Of a stretch of 10,194 nucleotides of DNA, positions 1 through 5,619 are shown piece after piece. The notes under the pieces were generated by a model, which worked only from the letters and a program-made list of their open reading frames with translations, was not told the origin of the DNA and did no database searches. Source of the DNA: an uncultured Eubacteriales bacterium (GTDB lineage Bacteria > Bacillota > Clostridia > Oscillospirales > Acutalibacteraceae); the NCBI GenBank assembly GCA_900321515.1, contig ONWI01000162.1:1-10194 (forward strand). Direction: 5' to 3'. Position 1 is the first letter of the stretch. Every line of letters starts with the position of its first letter. The position numbers and the translations under genes are program-made.

Positions 1-546
1 CACTATCCCATCGAGGAAAACATCGAAAAGACCAAGATTCTGGTCAACACCTGCGAAGTGCTGGGTCTTTCTCTGGAAGCCGAGGTCGGTTCCATCGGCG
101 GCGAAGAGGACGGCGTTGTAGGTATGGGCGAGTGCGCAGATCCTGCAGAGTGCAAGACCATCGCTGACCTCGGCGTTACCATGCTGGCTGCCGGCATAGG
201 CAACATTCACGGCAAATATCCCGAGAACTGGCCGGGTCTCAGCTTCGACACACTTGAGGCTGTCAAGAACACCGTCGGCGACGTTCCGCTGGTTCTTCAC
301 GGCGGCACAGGCATTCCCGAGGATCAGATCAAGAAGGCCATCTCGCTGGGCGTTGCCAAGATCAACGTCAACACCGAGTGCCAGCTCGCATTCCAGGAAG
401 CCACCAGAGCTTACATCGAGGCAGGCAAGGATCAGCAGGGCAAGGGCTTCGATCCCCGCAAGCTGCTCGCTCCCGGCGCACAGGCAATCAGAGATATGGT
501 CAAGACCAAGATGGAAATCTTCGGCTGCATAGGCAAGGCTGAGTAA
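1..546 (+). CDS. fba: Class II fructose-bisphosphate aldolase, 3' part (5' end outside window)
   Basis: The protein cleaves fructose 1,6-bisphosphate to dihydroxyacetone phosphate and glyceraldehyde 3-phosphate in cytoplasmic glycolysis, and runs in reverse in gluconeogenesis. The reading frame is open from base 1, beginning HYPIEENIEK, so the gene starts upstream; the in-frame GTG at 58 is internal. The 181 visible residues are the C-terminal two thirds of a protein that is usually about 285 residues in the Bacillus type. Seen here are EAEVGSIGGEEDG (28-38, with the metal-site Glu), GIGNIHG (65-71) and LVLHGGTG (97-104), which hold the two Zn-binding histidines, and the phosphate/substrate loop INVNTE (121-126). 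The C-terminal DPRKLLAPG is typical of class II enzymes. The first Zn histidine should lie in the missing N-terminal part. No sign of damage. A long terminator follows. The identification is firm; the exact subclass is not. Confidence 0.96.
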   Translation, partial: HYPIEENIEKTKILVNTCEVLGLSLEAEVGSIGGEEDGVVGMGECADPAECKTIADLGVTMLAAGIGNIHGKYPENWPGLSFDTLEAVKNTVGDVPLVLHGGTGIPEDQIKKAISLGVAKINVNTECQLAFQEATRAYIEAGKDQQGKGFDPRKLLAPGAQAIRDMVKTKMEIFGCIGKAE

Positions 547-587
547 CTTTCCCTTTTCCTGACAGGGCAGACAGAATTCAATTTACC

Positions 588-667
588 ATTGATAAACCCC
601 CGTCGCGGCAGGGCGCTCCGGATTTTCTCCGGACGCTCCGCCATGACGGGGGTTGTTGTTTATCAAT
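588..667. repeat. 80-bp imperfect palindrome enclosing the fba terminator
   Basis: ATTGATAAA (588-596) is the exact reverse complement of TTTATCAAT (659-667), and the terminator stem lies just inside it. The two arms are separated from the inner stem on the right side by a short unpaired GTTGTT. The paired region is therefore much longer than a normal terminator needs. It may be a small palindromic element that now serves as terminator, or simply a long terminator with paired A/U tails that works in both directions. Confidence 0.55.
595..661 (+). terminator. Rho-independent terminator after fba, long stem
   Basis: The outer stem AACCCCCGTC (595-604) pairs perfectly with GACGGGGGTT (645-654). 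Inside it GCGG-type pairs continue (607-609 with 640-642) to an apical stem TCCGGA (617-622) with TCCGGA (628-633) and loop TTTTC. The sequence after the stem is T-rich (GTTGTTT) but is not an unbroken U-run. It lies about 50 bases past the fba stop. The outermost flanks also pair, see the inverted repeat at 588-667. Confidence 0.8.
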
Positions 668-691
668 AGATTTAATATACTGAATCGTTAA

Positions 692-737
692 AATATTGAC
701 GTATCTTACGGAAGTATATTTTTAATATTGACATATC
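692..737. repeat. Direct repeat pair in the ilvA promoter region
   Basis: AATATTGACGTATC (692-705) and AATATTGACATATC (724-737) match at 13 of 14 positions and start 32 bases apart, about three helical turns. The second copy contains the -35 hexamer of the ilvA promoter. The arrangement could be a pair of regulator binding sites on one DNA face, or a duplicated -35 region. Confidence 0.45.
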
Positions 738-756
738 AGCGAAATGGGTAGATAAT
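728..756 (+). promoter_or_regulatory. Sigma-A-type promoter of ilvA-ridA
   Basis: TTGACA at 728-733, a 17-base spacer and GATAAT at 751-756. Transcription would begin near 763, giving a leader of about 37 bases, too short for a T-box or riboswitch. The -35 lies inside the second copy of the direct repeat at 692-737. Confidence 0.75.
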
Positions 757-799
757 ATATTCCAACAATCAACATACTAATAAGAAGGGGGCATTCAAT

Positions 800-2005
800 A
801 TGCTTTCACTGGACAAATTCTACCATGCCGCCTATGTGCTGAAGAGCGTTCTGCGCCGCACCGATCTGGTCTACGCGCCGGAACTCAATCCCGAGGCGGA
901 CATATACTTAAAGCCGGAATGTCTTCAGGTGACAGGCTCTTTCAAGGTCAGAGGCGCCTACTACAAGATTGCCACGCTCTCGGACGACGAAAAGGCAAAG
1001 GGCGTTATCGCCTGCTCCGCCGGCAACCACGCGCAGGGCGTAGCCCTGGCCGCCACCAAGAGCGGCATCAAATCGCTCATCTGTCTGCCGGACAGCGCAC
1101 CGATCTCCAAGGTTGAAGCAACCCGTAAGCTCGGCGCCGATATCTGCCTGGTCAACGGCGTGTACGACGACGCCTACAAGCGCGCGCTTGATCTGCGCGA
1201 CGAAAAGGGCTACACCTTCATTCATCCCTTCGACGACGACAGAGTCATATCCGGACAGGGAACCATCGGTCTGGAAATCGCCGATCAGCTTCCCGACGCG
1301 GACGCGGTAATCGTTCCCATCGGCGGCGGCGGACTGATCTCCGGCGTTGCCTTCGCCATCAAGCAGCTCAATCCCAACATCAAGGTTTACGGCGTTCAGG
1401 CGGCCGGCGCCCCAAGCATGTTCAATTCCATTCACGACGGCAAGATAGAATGCCTGCCGTCAGTATCCACCATTGCGGACGGCATCGCCGTCAAGGAACC
1501 GGGCACGATAACATTCGACACCTGTCAGAAGTACGTTGACGACATCGTGACCGTCACGGACGACGAAATATCCGCCGCCATACTCGCCCTCATTGAGAAG
1601 CAAAAGATGATCGCCGAAGGCGCGGGAGCCGTTTCGGTCGCGGCGGCGATGTTCAACAAGGTCCCGGTCAAGGGCAAGAAGGTAGTCTGCGTCGTCTCGG
1701 GAGGCAACATCGACGTTACGATTCTCTCCCGCGTCATCAAGAGAGGACTGCTCATGTCGGGACGCACATGCGCTCTGAATCTGGAACTCATTGACAAGCC
1801 CGGTCAGCTTCAGGGAGTTGCGGGCATCATTGCCACACTCGGCGGCAATGTCATTTCCATTCACCACGAACGCGCCAACGAAGGCGCCGACGTAAACGGC
1901 TGCTATCTCAGACTGATACTTGAGACCAAGAATTTCGATCACATCGAAGAGATAAAGAAGGCGCTGCTCGACAACGGCTACCATTTCGCCGCAAATTACA
2001 AATAA
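800..2005 (+). CDS. ilvA: Threonine ammonia-lyase (threonine dehydratase) with C-terminal ACT domain
   Basis: A cytoplasmic PLP enzyme that converts threonine to 2-oxobutyrate and ammonia, the entry to isoleucine synthesis or to threonine catabolism. The 401 residues match the short, single-ACT form of the family. Seen in the sequence: TGSFKVRGA (45-53) with the PLP-binding Lys49, SAGNHAQG (73-80), the phosphate-binding loop GGGGL (175-179), VSGGNID near 299-305 and an ACT domain at about 326-401 (LELIDKPGQLQGVAG). The start is ATG with a purine-rich AAGGGGG site at 785-791. It is the first gene of an operon with ridA 32 bases downstream. The ACT domain suggests allosteric control by an amino acid, but which one cannot be read from the sequence. 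Catabolic (tdcB-like) and biosynthetic (ilvA) roles are not distinguishable here. Confidence 0.95.
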   Translation: MLSLDKFYHAAYVLKSVLRRTDLVYAPELNPEADIYLKPECLQVTGSFKVRGAYYKIATLSDDEKAKGVIACSAGNHAQGVALAATKSGIKSLICLPDSAPISKVEATRKLGADICLVNGVYDDAYKRALDLRDEKGYTFIHPFDDDRVISGQGTIGLEIADQLPDADAVIVPIGGGGLISGVAFAIKQLNPNIKVYGVQAAGAPSMFNSIHDGKIECLPSVSTIADGIAVKEPGTITFDTCQKYVDDIVTVTDDEISAAILALIEKQKMIAEGAGAVSVAAAMFNKVPVKGKKVVCVVSGGNIDVTILSRVIKRGLLMSGRTCALNLELIDKPGQLQGVAGIIATLGGNVISIHHERANEGADVNGCYLRLILETKNFDHIEEIKKALLDNGYHFAANYK

Positions 2006-2022
2006 TCAATATTCATTAAATC

Positions 2023-2028
2023 AGGAGG
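2023..2028 (+). promoter_or_regulatory. Strong ribosome binding site of ridA
   Basis: AGGAGG lies 9 bases before the ATG at 2038 and fixes that start. No promoter is seen in the 32-base gap after ilvA, so ridA is read from the ilvA transcript. Confidence 0.85.
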
Positions 2029-2037
2029 TAATTCACC

Positions 2038-2415
2038 ATGATTAAGACAGTTTACACCAAAAGCGCGCCCGACGCCATCGGACCGTATTCACAGGCAAAG
2101 ATTGCCGGAGGCTTCCTTTTCGCATCCGGACAGATCGCCATCAATCCCGCAAGCGGCACGGTCGAAGCGGACACCATCGAGGGGCAGACCGAACAGATAA
2201 TGAAAAACATCGCAGCCATTCTTGCCGAGGCGGGACTTACATTTGACAGCGTGGTAAAAACGACCTGCTTCCTCAAGAACATGTCGGATTTCGGAGTGTT
2301 CAATGAGATATATGGCAAGTATTTCACAAGCAAGCCCGCCCGTTCCTGTGTGGCGGCGGCACAGCTCCCCAAGGACGTTCTCGCGGAAGTTGAGATAATC
2401 GCGGTCTGCGGGTAA
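2038..2415 (+). CDS. ridA: RidA family enamine/imine deaminase
   Basis: RidA (YjgF/YER057c/UK114) proteins are small cytoplasmic trimers that hydrolyse reactive enamine/imine intermediates such as 2-aminoacrylate, released by PLP dehydratases acting on serine and threonine. The 125 residues are the normal family length. Typical features are GPYSQA (15-20), FASGQIAINP (28-37), ARSCVAAAQLPKD (101-113) with the conserved Arg102, and VEI near 118-120 with the conserved Glu119. These correspond to the substrate-carboxylate arginine and catalytic glutamate of Escherichia coli RidA. It lies directly after threonine ammonia-lyase in one transcript, so the enzyme that makes the damaging product and the enzyme that removes it are made together. 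A terminator follows the gene. The family is certain, and the deaminase role is inferred from the conserved residues and context. Confidence 0.95.
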   Translation: MIKTVYTKSAPDAIGPYSQAKIAGGFLFASGQIAINPASGTVEADTIEGQTEQIMKNIAAILAEAGLTFDSVVKTTCFLKNMSDFGVFNEIYGKYFTSKPARSCVAAAQLPKDVLAEVEIIAVCG

Positions 2416-2445
2416 TTTTCCACAAAAACAAAGAAGCATCCAGAC

Positions 2446-2489
2446 AAGCACGGCCATTCGATGAAAAATTGAACCGCCGTGCTTTTTTT
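2446..2489 (+). terminator. Rho-independent terminator after ridA, next to the pgp ribosome binding site
   Basis: AAGCACGGC (2446-2454) pairs with GCCGTGCTT (2476-2484), followed by T at 2483-2489. The loop is long (2455-2475) but can pair further (TTCGA with TTGAA, one G-T pair). The T-run ends only three bases before the AAGAGG ribosome binding site of the next gene. Confidence 0.85.
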
Positions 2490-2505
2490 GAAAAGAGGTT
2501 TTTCC

Positions 2506-3180
2506 ATGCAAAAAAAATACAAAGCCGTGATTTTCGACCTTGACGGAACTCTTCTCAATACACTCGACGACCTTGCCGACAGCTGTAATCATATCCTTGC
2601 CCTTAAAGGATTGCCGACATATCCCGTATCGAGATATCCGGCATTTGTCGGCAACGGCGCGGCGATCCTCATGAAGCGCATACATCCGGAGGGAACCTCG
2701 CAGGATGAGCTTGACGATTCTCTCAGGAAATTCACTGAATACTACAATTCACACAAAGATATAAAGACAATTCCGTACCCCGGAATACCTGAACTGCTCC
2801 AAAAACTCAGAGCGGAGGGAATCAATCTCTGCGTGCTGTCAAACAAACCACACGAAATAAGCCGTGAAATCATCCGGGAGTATTTCGGCGGCGACCTGTT
2901 TGACGTAGTCATGGGGAAATCGCCGGACTATCCGGTCAAGCCCGATCCCACCTCCTGCCAAATGATACTATCCGGTCTCGGACTTGACAAAAGCGAAGTG
3001 CTTTACGTCGGCGACAGCAATGTGGACATGCAGACCGCCAAAAATGCCGGTCTGACAAAATGCGGCGTCTGCTGGGGATTCCGTTCAGAGGACGAACTGA
3101 GAGCCGAAGGCGCGGATTATCTGGCGCACTCAGCGGAAGATATTTCCCGTATTGCCGGAGGACATAAAAATGAGGAATAA
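2506..3180 (+). CDS. HAD-superfamily phosphatase, phosphoglycolate phosphatase type
   Basis: A predicted cytoplasmic phosphomonoesterase of the HAD superfamily, subfamily I (Gph/PGP-like), acting on 2-phosphoglycolate or another small phosphate ester. All four motifs are present: DLDGTLL with nucleophile Asp11 and acid Asp13, Ser112 in VLSNKP, Lys145 in KPDP, and VGDSNVDM (168-175) with Asp170 and Asp174. The alpha-helical cap lies at about 17-90. The ATG at 2506 is chosen because AAGAGG (2493-2498) sits 7 bases before it; an upstream in-frame GTG at 2479 lies inside the terminator stem and is unlikely. Length is 224 residues, normal for the family. No promoter fits between the ridA terminator and this start, so expression depends on read-through or on a promoter inside ridA. 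The substrate cannot be decided from sequence. Its end overlaps the lipoprotein gene. Confidence 0.9.
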   Translation: MQKKYKAVIFDLDGTLLNTLDDLADSCNHILALKGLPTYPVSRYPAFVGNGAAILMKRIHPEGTSQDELDDSLRKFTEYYNSHKDIKTIPYPGIPELLQKLRAEGINLCVLSNKPHEISREIIREYFGGDLFDVVMGKSPDYPVKPDPTSCQMILSGLGLDKSEVLYVGDSNVDMQTAKNAGLTKCGVCWGFRSEDELRAEGADYLAHSAEDISRIAGGHKNEE

Positions 3181-4648
3181 ATTCATTCACAGAGCGGCGA
3201 GCGCCGTTGTCTCTCTTGCACTTGTTTTTTCACTTCTGACATTATCCTCCTGCAACATTCGTAAAGTGACGATAAACGCCACCGACTTCACCCGCACAGA
3301 AGCGCCGATTCCCAACCCGATGAAGGGATTCGCCGGTTTTTTCGGCAAAACCGATCCCGATTCTTCCATGGAATATATCGGATTGAGGTTCAGCGATATC
3401 TACACCTACGAGAACGGACAGGGCGGACTGAATACGGCGGCTCTTGCCAATATGCTCTTTGAAACGGCAGACAACGGGCACACCGCGATCCTCCGCGTTT
3501 ACATGCTGAATCCCGGACGTGTCAGCGCGGAGGAAAACGGGCTGTTCCTTCCCGAGGAGCTTTACAGCGAACTGAAATCCAGAGGGGAAATATATTCCAA
3601 TCAGGTTTCAGGCGGTCTGCTGGAATATCCCGACTTCAACAGTGAAAAGCTGATAGAATGTATGATTGAATTTATTCACTTGCTTGGGGAAGAATACGAC
3701 GGACACCCGGTGATAGCCGTGATACAAATGGGACTTTACGGCTCCTGGGGCGAGTGGAACATGTCGGAGTGCCGTAATACAAATTGCTGTATGACAAACC
3801 TCAACCTCAGCAGGATCATTGAAGCATACACGTTTTCATTCACGAAAACCAAACTGATGGGACGCAATCCCTCGCTCGGACACGCCTACGAATACCCCAT
3901 CGGCTATCACGACGACAATTTTATGTTCAACACCTCCGACTACCACAAAATCAACAAGGATTGGAGGGGGCTGTTGAGAAGGCAGAATTACGCATACGGC
4001 ACGCTTCAGCAGTTTTATGATTTCATCAACGGCAACGGAGGCAGTTACGAGCCGCTCTGGGATTTGTGGGAAACGCAGATGTTCGGCGGCGAGCTTTCCA
4101 TGCAGATCTATGAGGAGCCCTTCGGACCGCTCTGGAGCGGCACCGAGCGAAAAGCGCTGGACTACTGCATCAATCAGTTCCACATGTCATGGCTGATGGG
4201 GGTCGGAGCGGGGGGCGTTCCCGAACAGACCACCGAGGAATACCGCGAATATTGCAAGGTTGCCGGCAGCTTCGGCTACGACATCTTCATTGATTCCGTG
4301 ACCGGCAAAAGCCGCACCGCCAAAATCACCACGACCTTCGGCAATTCCGGGATTGCCCCGTTCTATTACGACTGGGAATTGGAATACCGCATTTTTGACG
4401 CAAAAGGCAACGCGGTCTACGCATACCGGGATAACGGGTTCCGTCTCTCCGGACTTCTTCCGGGCGAAACGGCGGAATCTACGTTCTTTTTCCCGGAAGA
4501 TGATCTCAATCCCGGCGAATACTCCGTCCGGGTGAGATTTGTCAATCCCGCCGAGGAGATTTCAAGAAAAGTCATGCCGCTCCGCCTTTCAAACAATCAC
4601 GAAACAAGAGACGGATTTTATATTATCTCCAGTGTAACTGTCAAATAA
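3170..4648 (+). CDS. Secreted lipoprotein, DUF4832/DUF4874-like, possible glycoside hydrolase fold
   Basis: The first 28 residues are a lipoprotein signal peptide: basic MRNKFIHR, a hydrophobic core and lipobox LSSC with Cys28 as lipidation site, so the protein should be anchored outside the membrane. The mature part opens with PNPMKGFAGFFG (48-59) and carries QMGLYGSWGEWN (186-197), a TIM-barrel-like motif with a glutamate after a tryptophan that recalls DUF4832/DUF4874 proteins and retaining glycosidases. Residues about 383-475 look like a beta-sandwich (ITTTFGNSGIAPFYYDWEL, then LSGLLPGE and NPGEYSVRVRF). The ATG at 3170 has GGAGGA 7 bases before it and overlaps the phosphatase gene by 11 bases, which suggests translational coupling. 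Family assignment is from recalled motif resemblance. Enzyme activity and substrate are unknown; a non-catalytic carbohydrate-binding role is also possible. Confidence 0.75.
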   Translation: MRNKFIHRAASAVVSLALVFSLLTLSSCNIRKVTINATDFTRTEAPIPNPMKGFAGFFGKTDPDSSMEYIGLRFSDIYTYENGQGGLNTAALANMLFETADNGHTAILRVYMLNPGRVSAEENGLFLPEELYSELKSRGEIYSNQVSGGLLEYPDFNSEKLIECMIEFIHLLGEEYDGHPVIAVIQMGLYGSWGEWNMSECRNTNCCMTNLNLSRIIEAYTFSFTKTKLMGRNPSLGHAYEYPIGYHDDNFMFNTSDYHKINKDWRGLLRRQNYAYGTLQQFYDFINGNGGSYEPLWDLWETQMFGGELSMQIYEEPFGPLWSGTERKALDYCINQFHMSWLMGVGAGGVPEQTTEEYREYCKVAGSFGYDIFIDSVTGKSRTAKITTTFGNSGIAPFYYDWELEYRIFDAKGNAVYAYRDNGFRLSGLLPGETAESTFFFPEDDLNPGEYSVRVRFVNPAEEISRKVMPLRLSNNHETRDGFYIISSVTVK

Positions 4649-4660
4649 TACTTTCCTCAA

Positions 4661-4711
4661 AAAAACCTGTGCTTCCGCCGGATGATTGAACGGCAGTCAG
4701 CACAGGTTTTT
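4661..4711. terminator. Bidirectional terminator between convergent genes
   Basis: CCTGTGCT (4666-4673) pairs with AGCACAGG (4699-4706), and GCCG (4677-4680) with CGGC (4691-4694). The stem is flanked by A-run 4659-4665 and T-run 4707-4711, so each strand ends in a U-run. It sits 12 bases after the lipoprotein stop and directly before the stop of the minus-strand DUF5662 gene, serving both. Confidence 0.88.
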
Positions 4712-4712
4712 A

Positions 4713-5276
4713 TTATTTTTTATTTTTTCGTTTGGACTGCGACAGCTTGACCTCTTTCCGAATTTCGGCGAACGCGGCGTCCTCGCCATGTTCCGAAAGG
4801 AGGGTGAGCCAGCTTTCCAAAAGGTCGGAGGTTTCCTGATGAATTATCCTGCGCTGCTTGCCCTTGAGGAAATATTGCAGCGGAGACGAATCGGTGTAAT
4901 GATTCTTCATATAGATTTTACTCGCGGCCATGCGGTCACAGAACATCTCTGCAACAAAGACCACCGGCATTCTGACCGGCATACAGAGCCTTGTTACAGG
5001 ATCGTAATCCGTCCAGAATTCAAAATGATGGCGGTTGCGTCCCTTGTGGTGCATCCACGCCCGCGAATATCCTATATCCTCACGTTCCGCTTCGTTCGGG
5101 CTGCGCATCCCCTGAAAATATTTCACCCCGTTCCAGAATTCGGTAGGGCTGTATTTGCTCAGGTCATGAAGCAGTCCGCGCCACGGAATTCCCGCGCGGA
5201 AGCAGTTGACTATCACCTTCCGGCGGTGGCTGTTGATAGTGTGAAGATGTGCGAAAAATCTCTGGATAAAATTCAT
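4713..5276 (-). CDS. DUF5662 family protein, HD-like histidine-rich
   Basis: The sequence resembles the DUF5662 family of Firmicutes, of unknown function. From the ATG it has 187 residues. The conserved block runs HLHTINSHRRKV (10-21), GLLHDLSKYSPTEF (34-47), RSPNEAERE (58-66), WMHHKGRNRHHFEFW (74-88), VAEMFCDRMAASK (108-120) and a C-terminal GKQRRIIHQETSDLL. The order His10, His37-Asp38, His83/His84 and Asp114 resembles the metal ligands of HD-domain phosphohydrolases, which is an inference. The tail is rich in Lys (KRKNKK). The start is uncertain: AAGGA lies 14 bases before this ATG but 8 before an in-frame TTG at 5282, and a GTG at 5288 is too close to it. The gene has its own promoter and faces the lipoprotein gene, with a shared terminator. 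Confidence 0.8.
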   Translation of the reverse strand: MNFIQRFFAHLHTINSHRRKVIVNCFRAGIPWRGLLHDLSKYSPTEFWNGVKYFQGMRSPNEAEREDIGYSRAWMHHKGRNRHHFEFWTDYDPVTRLCMPVRMPVVFVAEMFCDRMAASKIYMKNHYTDSSPLQYFLKGKQRRIIHQETSDLLESWLTLLSEHGEDAAFAEIRKEVKLSQSKRKNKK

Positions 5277-5313
5277 GTGCAAAAACACTGTCCTTTAATA
5301 ATTTCTAATGAAT

Positions 5314-5342
5314 ATGCTATATCAGAAAATCCGATTTGTCAA
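5314..5342 (-). promoter_or_regulatory. Promoter of the DUF5662 gene
   Basis: On the minus strand TTGACA (5342-5337), a 17-base spacer and TAGCAT (5319-5314). Transcription would begin near 5307, about 30 bases before the ATG. The -35 is perfect and the -10 matches 4 of 6. Confidence 0.65.
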
Positions 5343-5379
5343 GTGGTGTATTGTGTTCAAAATATTCATATAATTTTCC

Positions 5380-5420
5380 ATGAAAAAACTCAACTTTTGT
5401 CTAAAATCGGGTTTTTTCAT
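5380..5420. repeat. Perfect 10-bp inverted repeat between divergent promoters
   Basis: ATGAAAAAAC (5380-5389) and GTTTTTTCAT (5411-5420) are exact reverse complements around a 21-base centre that itself holds TTTT...AAAA. It lies upstream of both divergent promoters, where no known transcript arrives, so a terminator role is unlikely. It may be a regulator site, or chance in AT-rich DNA. Confidence 0.4.
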
Positions 5421-5438
5421 TCCGCCTGATAATTTAAT

Positions 5439-5467
5439 TTGCAATGTGACGAAACATATATTATAAT
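5439..5467 (+). promoter_or_regulatory. Promoter of the DEAD-box helicase gene
   Basis: TTGCAA (5439-5444), a 17-base spacer and a perfect TATAAT (5462-5467). Transcription would start near 5474, leaving an untranslated leader of about 145 bases. Confidence 0.75.
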
Positions 5468-5619
5468 TAATTTGTACAAAAGATAGACATATTTTTTAAC
5501 GATTCGGATAATTGAGGCTTTTATGACGCAATTGGTGTAATCTTAATTTCGCATAGGCCTCCGTTGTCGCTGAAGCAAATTGTCGTGATGTTCATTCCGG
5601 CAGGACAGGGGGATATTTA

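Larger units (their letters stand above)
5289..5619. other. 331-base gene-free divergent regulatory region
   Basis: The stretch is AT-rich and holds no plausible gene. From left to right it contains the minus-strand DUF5662 promoter, a perfect inverted repeat (5380-5420), the plus-strand helicase promoter, and a helicase leader with a possible hairpin: GAGGC (5514-5518) with GCCTC (5557-5561), continued by ATG/CAT and AATT/AATT pairs inward. The hairpin has no following T-run and I recognise no riboswitch class. Confidence 0.6.

Noticed and set aside
58..546. Open frame starting with GTG at 58 as a complete gene
   Set aside because: The same frame is open to base 1 and codes aldolase sequence (HYPIEENIEK), so GTG is an internal valine of a gene cut by the window edge.
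908..1984. Two long minus-strand open frames opposite ilvA
   Set aside because: They lie wholly inside a conserved gene and show no family motifs; they arise from GC-rich codon bias.
4686..5429. 247-codon plus-strand open frame opposite DUF5662
   Set aside because: It starts inside the terminator hairpin and is antisense to a protein with clear conserved family motifs; no domain is seen in it.
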